A DNA stretch of 64,000 nucleotides, from the NCBI GenBank assembly GCA_964577305.1, contig CAZNYS010000012.1, positions 1 through 64,000 of the forward strand, given 5' to 3'. The stretch comes from UBA9300 sp964577305 (GTDB lineage: Bacteria; Bacteroidota; Bacteroidia; Bacteroidales; VadinHA17). A program made the translations under genes and the position numbers. The stretch's first letter is position 1. The number at the start of each line of letters is the position of its first letter. Positions 44,282-52,999 of the stretch are shown piece by piece. The notes beneath the pieces were generated by a model that had not been told where the DNA came from, did not search any database, and saw only the letters and a list, made by a program, of their open reading frames with translations.

Positions 44282-45265
44282 TTATTTTTCCGGGGGATAA
44301 ATTATTCCTGCTCTCTCTCTTATCCTGTCAAGCGTTCCTATTAAATCCCTGCTGAAAGATAATGGGACAACAGGGCTTTCCTTTAACCCTTTGTCAAGAC
44401 AACGCATAACTTCATCCGCCTCATAATGGAAACCCATAGCAACAGGTTTGAAAGTATATTCCTGCCTCTCCCCATTGACATATTCAATGCTTAAATACTG
44501 TATGTGATCCCTGCTTCTGCTGATCCTGATATTTGCATTTTCACATATGATATCGGTACTGGTACCCCCGTCATTCGTAAACGAACCGTACAGCGATGCT
44601 CCCCTGCCATCTTTATACCCAAACAGTATCCCTATGGATTCGTCAACACCGGTCGCGGCAAACACAGCAACTGTTTCTATGCTGTCTGGCTTACCAAGAA
44701 ATGTTAAAGCATCAATTACTGGATAAATACCGATATCAAGCAGGGACCCTCCCGCAAGATCAGGATTAAACGTCCTTGCCAATGGATCATAGGGAGCTTT
44801 GAAGGCAAATTTTGAAATTATATATCTTACAGATCCTGCCCTGCCTTCTGAAAGTAATTCACCGGCTTTTATGTATGATGGCTGGAAGGGTGGCCACAGC
44901 GCTTCCATAAGAAAAGACCTGTTCCTGATAGCGGCATTGATCATCTCATCCACCTGGAGACTGTTAATTGCAAAAGCCTTCTCGCAGATAACCGCCTTGC
45001 CATTGTTCAAACATATAATGGTGTGCTCATGGTGATGGGAATGAGGCGTGGCCACATATACAATATCCAGTTCAGGGTCAGAGGCAAACTGAAAATAATC
45101 ATCATATGTTTTCCTGTAGCCATATTCACGGGCAAAACTCTCGGCTCTTTCCTTAGTCCTTGAAACAATGGAATATAAATTTGCATTTTCCATCTGCTGC
45201 AATCCTTCTGAAAACTTACTGGCAATTTTACCCGGCCCTATTATTCCCCAGTTGTATTTTTTCAT
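44282..45265 (-). CDS. Gfo/Idh/MocA-family oxidoreductase
   Basis: The 327-residue protein has an N-terminal Rossmann fold (WGIIGPGKIASKF, residues 5-17), the CEKAFAIN segment near residue 94 with the conserved lysine, and a C-terminal beta-sheet domain with GGSLLDIGIYPVID near 169-182. It resembles the dihydrodiol dehydrogenase-like branch and probably uses NAD(P) to oxidise a sugar or related alcohol. It is the first gene of the run ending with DUF4956. Confidence 0.9.
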   Translation of the reverse strand: MKKYNWGIIGPGKIASKFSEGLQQMENANLYSIVSRTKERAESFAREYGYRKTYDDYFQFASDPELDIVYVATPHSHHHEHTIICLNNGKAVICEKAFAINSLQVDEMINAAIRNRSFLMEALWPPFQPSYIKAGELLSEGRAGSVRYIISKFAFKAPYDPLARTFNPDLAGGSLLDIGIYPVIDALTFLGKPDSIETVAVFAATGVDESIGILFGYKDGRGASLYGSFTNDGGTSTDIICENANIRISRSRDHIQYLSIEYVNGERQEYTFKPVAMGFHYEADEVMRCLDKGLKESPVVPLSFSRDLIGTLDRIRERAGIIYPPEK

Positions 45266-45434
45266 GTCGTGCTATTGTCCTTCAAATTTTATTAAAGGTA
45301 ACAATTTTGTAGTGACATAACATGTTCCGTCACTGCAGTCCAAATATTATGAAAATAATTTCACTATTAATGTGTTGATATACTGCATATAATAAAATTT
45401 CAATAAAAATATTTGTATTTTCTAGTACTATGTA

Positions 45435-45466
45435 TTGCATGGTATTAAATTTTTTATATATCTTTG
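45435..45466 (+). promoter_or_regulatory. Promoter of the PspC-PadR-PspC genes
   Basis: TTG (45435-45437), 21 bp, then TATCTTTG (45459-45466), fit the Bacteroidota -33/-7 consensus. The predicted start of transcription lies upstream of the ATG at 45511 and downstream of the alternative start at 45430, so it supports the shorter frame. Confidence 0.65.
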
Positions 45467-45510
45467 CAGATGATACTACATTGTTCAAAAAGGTATTATA
45501 CGAAAAGAAA

Positions 45511-46098
45511 ATGAAAATTACAGTAAGCATTAATATCGGCGGTATGGCATTTCACATTGATGAGGATGCTTATACCGAACTGAAAATCTACCTCAGGAAC
45601 CTTGACAGGTATTTTGCTAAAGAGCCCGGTTCAGCAGAGATAATGGCTGATATTGAAGCACGGATAGCCGACCTTTTAAAGGCAAGGATAAATGATTACA
45701 AGCAGGTGGTAACAATACAGGATGTAAGGGAGGTAATAAATACTCTCGGTACCCCTGAAGACATTAGTGATGACAGTGGCTCAGGTCATGAAAGGCTGGG
45801 CAGCATAGGCTATCACAGGATGTACCGTGATCCCGACAACAGGATAATAGCCGGTGTTTGTTCCGGTATGGCTGCATACTGGAGGATTGACCCCTGGATA
45901 GTGAGGGTAATCTTCATAATAATCAGTTTGCCTGGTGGCCTGGGTATCCTGATCTATGTAATATTATGGATTGTTCTTCCCGAAGCAAAGACAACGGCAC
46001 AGAAGATCGAGATGAAGGGTGAGCCTGTTAATATACACAATATCAAAGACTCAGTAAAGCAGGAATTTGATAATGTAAAAGAAAAAATGAATCTATGA
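45511..46098 (+). CDS. PspC domain protein (short form)
   Basis: From the ATG at 45511 the product has about 195 residues. An N-terminal helical domain (about 1-90; ITVSINIGGMAFHIDEDAY, IEARIADLLKARI) ends with INTLGTPEDI, followed by a PspC domain (about 105-165) with RMYRDPDNRIIAGVCSGMAAY and a membrane helix. PspC proteins sense membrane stress in the phage-shock response; in Bacteroidota they form PadR-linked modules. It is followed 53 bp later by the PadR gene. Confidence 0.9.
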   Translation: MKITVSINIGGMAFHIDEDAYTELKIYLRNLDRYFAKEPGSAEIMADIEARIADLLKARINDYKQVVTIQDVREVINTLGTPEDISDDSGSGHERLGSIGYHRMYRDPDNRIIAGVCSGMAAYWRIDPWIVRVIFIIISLPGGLGILIYVILWIVLPEAKTTAQKIEMKGEPVNIHNIKDSVKQEFDNVKEKMNL

Positions 46099-46151
46099 AA
46101 AACACCGGAACCTGACATTTCAAAATTGGGTAACAGTTAATATTAAATATC

Positions 46152-46478
46152 ATGAATGTTGAAAATAATAAAGCACAGATGCGGAAGGGTATACTTGAAT
46201 ATTGCATTTTGCTGGTAATATCAGGTAATTCCTGTTATGCAAGTGATATAATAAACAAGCTCAAGGAGGCCAGGGTCATAGTGGTGGAAGGGACTCTATA
46301 TCCCCTTCTCACCAGGCAAAAGAACGCAGGTCTGCTGAGTTACCGCTGGGAAGAATCATCCCAGGGACCTCCAAGAAAATATTATGAATTAACCGATCAA
46401 GGTCGTGAATATCTTGCCGAATTGGATAAATCATGGGACGAACTGGTTGAATCAGTTAAACTTATAAGAAAAAAATAA
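46152..46478 (+). CDS. PadR-family transcriptional regulator
   Basis: The 108-residue winged-helix protein matches PadR: MRKGILEYCILLVISGNSCYASDIINKL at the N-terminus, VVEGTLYPLLTRQKNAGLLSYRW in the wing, and PRKYYELTDQG. It lies between two PspC genes and most likely controls this operon. A short length, without the C-terminal dimer domain of long forms, is usual for PadR subfamily 2. Confidence 0.94.
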   Translation: MNVENNKAQMRKGILEYCILLVISGNSCYASDIINKLKEARVIVVEGTLYPLLTRQKNAGLLSYRWEESSQGPPRKYYELTDQGREYLAELDKSWDELVESVKLIRKK

Positions 46479-46506
46479 GTGCTTACAGTAAAAGATCAGA
46501 TCAATA

Positions 46507-48021
46507 ATGGAAAAATCAATAAAAATAAATATAGCCGGGGTAATATTCCAGATAAATGAAGATGCATATGAATTACTCCGTGATTACCTGCAATCGATTA
46601 CAGCCAAGCTGAGCAATATACAGGGAGGCAGCGAAATGATCGATGATATAGAAACCAGGATTGCCGAACTGTTCCAGTCAAAGCCATCATGGCAGACTGC
46701 TGTGATTTCCAGGGAAGAGGTTGAGGAGATGATATCCACCATGGGAAGCCCGGAAGACATTGCAGGCGACCTTGAGTCAGAAACTGAAGGAGGAACTTAC
46801 CACAGGCAGTATAAAAAGCTGTATCGTAATTATGATAATTCAATAATCGGCGGCGTTTGCAGCGGGCTTTCTGACTATACCGGGATTGACTCTGTATGGA
46901 TAAGGATAGTATTTGTATTATTCACTCTTGTATATTTAATAGGAGCGCTTGTTTATATTATTCTGTGGATAGCTTTACCAAAAACAGGTACCACCGCATA
47001 TAATAGAAAAAGGGAGCGTAGGGAGAAACCAGTCAAAACCAGTCGGTCAGATATAAGAAAAACTGATAGTACATCAGCCGTGGGCAATGCCATTAATGAA
47101 ATATTCAGGGCTTTTGGTAAATTCTTCATAATTTTATTCAGGGTGATACTGGCAATAATTGGAGTAGCTTTTATAATATCCGGCTTTACAGCATTATTCA
47201 GTTTCTTCTTTGTCTCAATATTCCACTCAACGCTGCTTATGCCCGATATTTTTGATAACACAGTGTTATATCTCCCTGATTTCTTGCTTTTTATAGCCGA
47301 TCCATCATTATCTGTATGGTTAATAATTCTCACAAGCCTGGTTATTGTATTACCCCTTCTGGCTTTGATCTACTGGGGAATACGAATGACTTTTCAGTTC
47401 AGGGTAAGAGATCTTGCACTAAACCTGGCGATGCTGATTATCTGGATATTGAGCTGTGTGGCACTTTCAATAATATGCTTTACACAGGGAATAAGTTTTT
47501 CAGACTCATACAGGACAAAACAGGAAGTTTCATTGCCCTCTAATGATACAATTTTTGTAAGGCTTGATGACAGGGTCTCTTCACTTGAATATCAGAGGGA
47601 AGTCCATCTTCCTTTTGAACCGCTTAACATGTACCTCGATGAAGATAAGGACATCATTTATGTAAGCCCTGAATTAAATATTTACCATACCGATGATAAT
47701 GCCTTCATCGAAATAGTTAAATACTCAAGCGGTCATTCCCGCTCTGACGCAATTAGCAAAGCAGAAAAACTGATTTATGATATAAATATTGAGGAGGATA
47801 CTGTAGAGTTGGATGAGTTTTTCACATTACCCCCTGGCAAAAGGTGGTCAGGGTCATTTGTCAAGATCAGGTTGCATATCACTGATAACATGGTAATCTA
47901 CTTTGATGAAGATGTTGAAAACCTTATGCATGATGATTATTTCGGATGCGGAGTTTATTCCTGGGAAGCCGGAGGAAAATACTGGCTGATGACTGAAGGC
48001 CAGCTTGAACAAACTAATTAA
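46507..48021 (+). CDS. PspC domain protein (long form)
   Basis: The 504-residue protein repeats the layout of the short form in its first 160 residues (IKINIAGVIFQINEDAY, ISTMGSPEDIAGD, KLYRNYDNSIIGGVCSGLSDY). It then adds several membrane helices (about 208-235, 273-300, 316-335) and a C-terminal extracytoplasmic beta domain (about 345-500) of unknown role. Long and short PspC proteins flanking PadR form a recurring envelope-stress module in Bacteroidota. Confidence 0.9.
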   Translation: MEKSIKINIAGVIFQINEDAYELLRDYLQSITAKLSNIQGGSEMIDDIETRIAELFQSKPSWQTAVISREEVEEMISTMGSPEDIAGDLESETEGGTYHRQYKKLYRNYDNSIIGGVCSGLSDYTGIDSVWIRIVFVLFTLVYLIGALVYIILWIALPKTGTTAYNRKRERREKPVKTSRSDIRKTDSTSAVGNAINEIFRAFGKFFIILFRVILAIIGVAFIISGFTALFSFFFVSIFHSTLLMPDIFDNTVLYLPDFLLFIADPSLSVWLIILTSLVIVLPLLALIYWGIRMTFQFRVRDLALNLAMLIIWILSCVALSIICFTQGISFSDSYRTKQEVSLPSNDTIFVRLDDRVSSLEYQREVHLPFEPLNMYLDEDKDIIYVSPELNIYHTDDNAFIEIVKYSSGHSRSDAISKAEKLIYDINIEEDTVELDEFFTLPPGKRWSGSFVKIRLHITDNMVIYFDEDVENLMHDDYFGCGVYSWEAGGKYWLMTEGQLEQTN

Positions 48022-48060
48022 ACACCTGGTTTACACCTGACACGTTAAACCCTGATGCAA

Positions 48061-48098
48061 AGATGGCGTGGATTTTCCTGAACCACGCCATCTTTTTT
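48061..48098 (+). terminator. Rho-independent terminator after the PspC operon
   Basis: AGATGGCGTGG-ATTTTCCTGAA-CCACGCCATCT is a perfect 11-bp stem followed by a T-rich tract, 40 bp after the stop codon. A GCGGATC...GATC palindromic repeat related to the one at 23171 follows at about 48114-48156. Confidence 0.93.
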
Positions 48099-48204
48099 CT
48101 TTTACCCTGCATACGCGGATCTTGATCACTCCTGGAGTGGATCTTAAAATCCGTGCCTGGATTGTCCGGGCTCATCCTCAGAGTTAAAAAATTTTAATGT
48201 GTTT

Positions 48205-48247
48205 TTTGAAATTACAATTTTATGTATATTTTTGCATTATAAATGCA
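48205..48247 (+). promoter_or_regulatory. argR promoter with overlapping palindrome (possible ARG box)
   Basis: TTTG (48205-48208), 18 bp, then TATTTTTG (48227-48234) form a Bacteroidota-type promoter. The palindrome TGCATT-ATA-AATGCA (48233-48247) overlaps the -7 box end and the expected start of transcription. Its AT-rich dyad shape is what an ArgR operator would look like, so argR is probably self-controlled. Confidence 0.6.
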
Positions 48248-48256
48248 TAGTTATAC

Positions 48257-48730
48257 ATGAATAAATCGGAACGTCTTATAGCGATAAAAGAAATAATAAG
48301 TAAGGATGATATTACTTCCCAGGAAGAACTCCTGAAAAAACTTGAGGGAAAAGGGATAAAATGTACCCAGGCTACATTATCCCGCAATTTAAGGCAACTC
48401 AGAGTATCCAGGATACCTGACGGCAGTGGCAAACTGAAATATATATTACAGAGCAGGGAAGATACAGAACCTGTTGATCAGGAGATTACGGATGTCATCC
48501 ATGCAATTATTGACATGGTATGGGCACAGAACATGATGCTTATTAAAACTCTTCCGGGCTATGCTGCTGCAGTTGCATCACATATCGACAGGTCATCACG
48601 TATAGAGATTGCAGGGACAATTGCAGGTGATGACACTATATTACTGATACCCAATGATAATTATTCCCAAAAAACGATCTCACAATTATTAAAGCAGTTA
48701 TTACCTGGCTTACAGCAATATTTAGAATAG
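48257..48730 (+). CDS. argR: Arginine repressor ArgR
   Basis: The 157-residue protein has the winged-helix N-terminal domain (LIAIKEIISKDDITSQEELLKKL, CTQATLSRNLRQLRV) and the C-terminal arginine-binding/hexamer domain with GTIAGDDTILLI near 122-133. It represses arginine biosynthesis genes when arginine is plentiful. argG and argH follow directly. Confidence 0.95.
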   Translation: MNKSERLIAIKEIISKDDITSQEELLKKLEGKGIKCTQATLSRNLRQLRVSRIPDGSGKLKYILQSREDTEPVDQEITDVIHAIIDMVWAQNMMLIKTLPGYAAAVASHIDRSSRIEIAGTIAGDDTILLIPNDNYSQKTISQLLKQLLPGLQQYLE

Positions 48731-48805
48731 ACAATTTATTAATTTACCCCCGGTGGTATAATCTTAATTATGATATTATGAAACGAACATGAAAATTTTA
48801 AACAA

Positions 48806-50050
48806 ATGAAAAAATACAAAATCGTGCTTGCCTACAGTGGAGGTCTTGATACTTCAGTTATATTAAAATGGCTCAGTGAAAAAAATTATGATGTAATAGC
48901 CTATGTAGCAGATGTTGGACAGGATGAAGATTTCGATGCCGTAAAAGATAAAGCATTCAAGATCGGGGCATCAAAAGTATATATAGAAGACCTGAAGGAA
49001 GAATTTGTCAGGGAATATATTTTCCCTGCAATAAAGGCTAATGCAATTTATGAAGAAAGGTACCTTCTTGGCACTGCACTTGCCAGGCCAGTAATTGCTA
49101 AAAGGCATATTGAAATAGCTAAAAATGAATCAACGCACTTTGTTTCACACGGAGCAACCGGTAAAGGGAATGATCAGCTTAGGTTTGAACTTGCCTATTA
49201 TGCACTCAATCCGGATGTTAAAATTATCAGTCCGTGGAAAGATCCTGAGTTCCTGGAGCAATTTAAAGGACGCACTGATTTGCTTAATTACGCAGGGGCC
49301 AAAGGCATACCCGTAAAAGCGAACCATAAAAAACCTTACAGTGAAGACGATAACCTGATGCATATAAGTCATGAAGCCGGAGTACTGGAAGATCCATCCT
49401 TTACTCCTGCAGCGGACATCCTTACAAAGATGGTGATGCCAATGGACGCCCCCGATAAAAAAACCAGCCTGTCTGTTACCTTTAAAGATGGTATCCCTGT
49501 AAAAGTAATAAATATGGAAGACAGGAAAATATATTCAAATCCTCTCGACATAATTAACTTCCTTAATAAAGTAGGTGGTGAAAATGGTATTGGGTACCTT
49601 GACATGGTTGAGAACAGGTTCATAGGCATTAAGTCAAGGGGTGTTTATGAAACCCCTGGTGTTACTATTCTTTTTCATGCCCACAGGGATATTGAAGGGA
49701 TAGCAATGGACAGGGAAGTTATGAAACTCCGGAATATGCTTACACCAAAATTCTCAGAGATAGTATATAATGGTTTCTGGTTCAGCCCCGAGATGGACTT
49801 TCTCATGGCTTCAATAAACAAAAGCCAGGAGATTATTGATGGCACTGTCAACCTCTCACTGTATAAAGGTAATGTCATAATTGAAGGACGAACTTCCCCA
49901 TCATCACTTTATGATGAAAAATTATCAAGCATGGATATTGAAGGAGGATTCGATCAGACCGACAGCAACGGGTTTATTAAAATAAACGCCATACGTCTGA
50001 TGGCACACAGGGCAATTATTGAATCATCAAAAACAAAGAAAAATGAATAA
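48806..50050 (+). CDS. argG: Argininosuccinate synthase
   Basis: The 414-residue protein joins citrulline and aspartate with ATP. The pyrophosphatase loop AYSGGLDTS lies at residues 9-17, and GATGKGNDQLRFEL near 115-128 is the family motif. Length is normal. It is 75 bp downstream of argR, and its last 8 bp overlap the argH start. Confidence 0.96.
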   Translation: MKKYKIVLAYSGGLDTSVILKWLSEKNYDVIAYVADVGQDEDFDAVKDKAFKIGASKVYIEDLKEEFVREYIFPAIKANAIYEERYLLGTALARPVIAKRHIEIAKNESTHFVSHGATGKGNDQLRFELAYYALNPDVKIISPWKDPEFLEQFKGRTDLLNYAGAKGIPVKANHKKPYSEDDNLMHISHEAGVLEDPSFTPAADILTKMVMPMDAPDKKTSLSVTFKDGIPVKVINMEDRKIYSNPLDIINFLNKVGGENGIGYLDMVENRFIGIKSRGVYETPGVTILFHAHRDIEGIAMDREVMKLRNMLTPKFSEIVYNGFWFSPEMDFLMASINKSQEIIDGTVNLSLYKGNVIIEGRTSPSSLYDEKLSSMDIEGGFDQTDSNGFIKINAIRLMAHRAIIESSKTKKNE

Positions 50051-51401
50051 AGTATGGGATAAAGGTGTCACTCTCAATGCAGATGTTGAACGTTTCACTG
50101 TCGGTAAAGACAACACCCTGGACCTCAGGATAGCCACATGGGATATTATTGGCACGGCCGCTCATATCAGGATGCTTAATAAAACAGGCCTTCTGGGTAA
50201 TGTTGAACTGCAACAAATACTGGAAGTTCTTACAAAACTATTTAGGAAGGCCAAAAATGGAGACCTGGCAATTGAGAAAGGTGTTGAAGATATTCATTCG
50301 CAGATAGAAATAGAACTCTCGAGGTCACTTGGGGACACAGGGGAAAAGGTTCACGCCGGGAGATCCAGGAATGACCAGGTCCTTACAGACATGCGACTAT
50401 TCATCAGGCATGAGCTTTCAGTAATTGCCAGTGAAGTATCCTCCCTTGCATCTCTATTATTGTCAAAAGCAGTAGATTACAAGGATATGCTTATGCCGGG
50501 ATATACCCATTCCATGATAGCCATGGTATCATCATACGGTATGTGGTTTGCCTCATGGGCAGAAAGCCTTACTGATGATCTGCTGATAATTGAAAATGCA
50601 ATCAGATTGAATAACAGGAATCCACTCGGGTCAGCCGCAGGATACGGAACGAATCTGCCTATTGACAGGGATATGACATGCTCCCTGCTCGAGTTTGAGG
50701 ATATAAATATAATATCTTCATACTGTCAGCTGTCAAGGATAAAATCTGACCTGACTGCAATTAATGCTCTTGCTGCAGTTGCCCAAAGTCTAAGTAAAAT
50801 ATCAGCTGAATTAATCCTTTATTCCGGGCAGAACTACTCCTTTTTTACATTACCTGATAATATAACAACAGGCTCAAGCATTATGCCTCAGAAGAAGAAC
50901 CCTGATGTCCTTGAGCTTACGAGGGCTAAGTGTAACAGGATAATGTCAAAACAGAATGAAGTTTTACTTATGCTCACGAACCTTAATTCAGGATACCACA
51001 GGGATATGCAATTATTAAAGGAAATAATTATGCCTTGTTTTGATGAACTAAATGATTGCCTCAGAATGATCAGCCTTGTAATTAAATCTGTATGTATCAA
51101 TCCAGGTATTTTTGAAGATCCTCTCTATCAACCCCTGCTTTCAACCAACGAAGTTAACAGGCTGGTGAAGGCAGGCGTTCCGTTCAGGCAGGCATACAGG
51201 CAGGTTTCAAAATCATATTTATCTACTGAATATGAATTACCATCTGTAAACGAATTCACTCACCAGGGGAGTATTGGCAACTTGTGTACTGAACGGATCA
51301 CAGAAAGAATTAAGGAAATTACAGGTAGAATAAGTGTCCCAAATAGTGATCAGCTTGCTGAGAAACTTTTTGGAAATGTTATTGATGTGAAGGATCAATA
51401 A
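50043..51401 (+). CDS. argH: Argininosuccinate lyase
   Basis: Starting at 50043 (ATGAATAA overlap with the argG stop) the product has about 452 residues: MNKVWDKG at the N-terminus, GRSRNDQVLTDMRLF near 109 and the fumarase-superfamily signature GSSIMPQKKNPDVLE near 278. It splits argininosuccinate to arginine and fumarate. An earlier start at 50019 would add eight residues inside argG. No other arginine genes are adjacent. Confidence 0.95.
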   Translation: MNKVWDKGVTLNADVERFTVGKDNTLDLRIATWDIIGTAAHIRMLNKTGLLGNVELQQILEVLTKLFRKAKNGDLAIEKGVEDIHSQIEIELSRSLGDTGEKVHAGRSRNDQVLTDMRLFIRHELSVIASEVSSLASLLLSKAVDYKDMLMPGYTHSMIAMVSSYGMWFASWAESLTDDLLIIENAIRLNNRNPLGSAAGYGTNLPIDRDMTCSLLEFEDINIISSYCQLSRIKSDLTAINALAAVAQSLSKISAELILYSGQNYSFFTLPDNITTGSSIMPQKKNPDVLELTRAKCNRIMSKQNEVLLMLTNLNSGYHRDMQLLKEIIMPCFDELNDCLRMISLVIKSVCINPGIFEDPLYQPLLSTNEVNRLVKAGVPFRQAYRQVSKSYLSTEYELPSVNEFTHQGSIGNLCTERITERIKEITGRISVPNSDQLAEKLFGNVIDVKDQ

Positions 51402-51439
51402 AATAAATTGATGTCATTTTTAAAATTAATATTACCCAG

Positions 51440-51883
51440 ATGAACTCTATTCGCAACGGACTTCTATTATTAATATTATTATTCATAGTAATATTTAATG
51501 CATGCACTAATAAAACATTACACCTGGAGAAAGAAATTGAAGAAACCGAATCAGAATTTGCAGAAATGGCCGGGGAAAAAGGTATACCGGCGGCATTTAT
51601 ACACTTTGCTGATGATAATGCTGTAATATTAAGGAATAACAGGATCATAAGAGGGAAAGATTCTATCAGAATATGGTTCAGCAAACAATCTTATAGCAAT
51701 GTCAGTCTGAAGTGGAAACCTGATTATATAAACGTATCCAAATCAGGTGATCTTGCTTTTACATATGGAAAATACTCATACTCCATCATTGATTCAACCG
51801 GGAAAGAAATATCCAGCAATGGAATATTTCATACAGTCTGGAAAAGGCAGCCTGACGGATCATGGAAATATGTATGGGACTGA
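51440..51883 (+). CDS. NTF2-like (DUF4440) lipoprotein
   Basis: The 147-residue product has a lipoprotein signal (hydrophobic core, then FNAC near residue 22) and an NTF2/SnoaL-like fold of the DUF4440 type: a helix (EKEIEETESEFAEMAGEKG), ADDNAVILRNNRIIRGKDSI and the sheet TVWKRQPDGSWKYVWD at the end. No catalytic role can be assigned. Confidence 0.8.
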   Translation: MNSIRNGLLLLILLFIVIFNACTNKTLHLEKEIEETESEFAEMAGEKGIPAAFIHFADDNAVILRNNRIIRGKDSIRIWFSKQSYSNVSLKWKPDYINVSKSGDLAFTYGKYSYSIIDSTGKEISSNGIFHTVWKRQPDGSWKYVWD

Positions 51884-51968
51884 GCCCCGAAACTTCTGGC
51901 CGAATCTGACTTACTTCGCTGGTGAGAGTCTGGCTTATTGCTGGCGCAGGTCTGACTCACTTCGCTCA

Positions 51969-51988
51969 TCCCGACGATGCTTTCGGGA
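51969..51988. terminator. Small hairpin between convergent genes
   Basis: TCCCGA-CGATGCTT-TCGGGA. The same TCCCGA stem type occurs at 20710-20730 and 30855-30874, also next to gene ends. No T-run follows on either strand, so terminator function is tentative. Confidence 0.4.
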
Positions 51989-52023
51989 TTCGCACAGTTC
52001 GGTTCCATACTCGTGCCATCTTT

Positions 52024-52932
52024 TCAATTTATCATAAAGAAATACCCTGCTGATATACTTACCATCGAAACATTATCAAAGGTATAATCAGTATCCAGCG
52101 ACCTGTTGATATTATATATATATGCTATTTCTATATTGAAGTCACCTATAGAGATTTCAAGAGGCAGGCTTAACTGTGTGTTCATTAATCCAAACCGGTC
52201 CTTATAAATATAATCATTCCCTCCCGGTGACTGCATGCCGTCGGCCAGGTAACTATATCTTTCATACTCCACTGTTTCTGACCCAAAATAGAAAGACACT
52301 TCGGGTAAAACCCTGAATTTTGTGTTTTTCCCTATTTTAAATAATGTGAACTTACCGAATAAGTCTGCCGACGCCTGGGAGCCATACTCCTTTCCCTTAA
52401 GAAGTGAATAGTCAAACCTGGTGCCAAAAGACTTAGCTTTCAGAGTTATACCAACATTTGCTGAACCGGTATATACAGGTTCAAAATTACTTGTATCACT
52501 GTTATAAAAAAACCTGTTATATGATACCCTGTACCTCAGCCCTTTGATCTTTTTCAGCCCGTTACTGTATCCCGCAGACACAATTGTGGACCTGTAGGAT
52601 GGATCCATCTGGCTGTACCAAGCACCTGAGACCCCAAGATGCAAACCTATGGAATTAAGGTAAAATAACTGGCCCGTCAAATTATACTGGTCTGTTCCGA
52701 TCTCACGCCCCGCATAAACAGTCCTGCTGTCGTACCCAATCCTGCTAAAAATAAAATTGTGATTCCTGTTCATCTCGGCAAGCATCAGCAGGTTCTCATC
52801 ATCGGTATTAAAGAACATGGAATCCAGTATAGCATCTATCTTATCTTCCTGCGCTGAAAGGTAAAAACTGCCGGGCAGCAGTGCAACCACCAGGAACAGT
52901 TTGAATATTATATTTCTAAATTTTATTTTCAC
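52024..52932 (-). CDS. Putative outer-membrane beta-barrel protein
   Basis: The 302-residue protein starts at GTG (an in-frame stop lies three codons upstream, and no ATG is available). It has a signal peptide ending near FYLSAQ (about 28) and then alternating hydrophobic/polar strands ending with a terminal strand (MVSISAGYFFMIN). It looks like an outer-membrane barrel of unknown function. It lies 67 bp downstream of the LTxxQ repeat protein gene and may be co-transcribed with it. Confidence 0.65.
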   Translation of the reverse strand: MKIKFRNIIFKLFLVVALLPGSFYLSAQEDKIDAILDSMFFNTDDENLLMLAEMNRNHNFIFSRIGYDSRTVYAGREIGTDQYNLTGQLFYLNSIGLHLGVSGAWYSQMDPSYRSTIVSAGYSNGLKKIKGLRYRVSYNRFFYNSDTSNFEPVYTGSANVGITLKAKSFGTRFDYSLLKGKEYGSQASADLFGKFTLFKIGKNTKFRVLPEVSFYFGSETVEYERYSYLADGMQSPGGNDYIYKDRFGLMNTQLSLPLEISIGDFNIEIAYIYNINRSLDTDYTFDNVSMVSISAGYFFMIN

Positions 52933-52999
52933 CTTAATGATTTATTAAAAACCCGGGGCTTAAATATCACCCCGGGAATACCTTATTTTCAATTTTACA

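Noticed and set aside
45430..45510. N-terminal extension of the short PspC protein
   Set aside because: It lies across the predicted promoter box and lacks similarity to the long PspC paralogue, which aligns from 45511.
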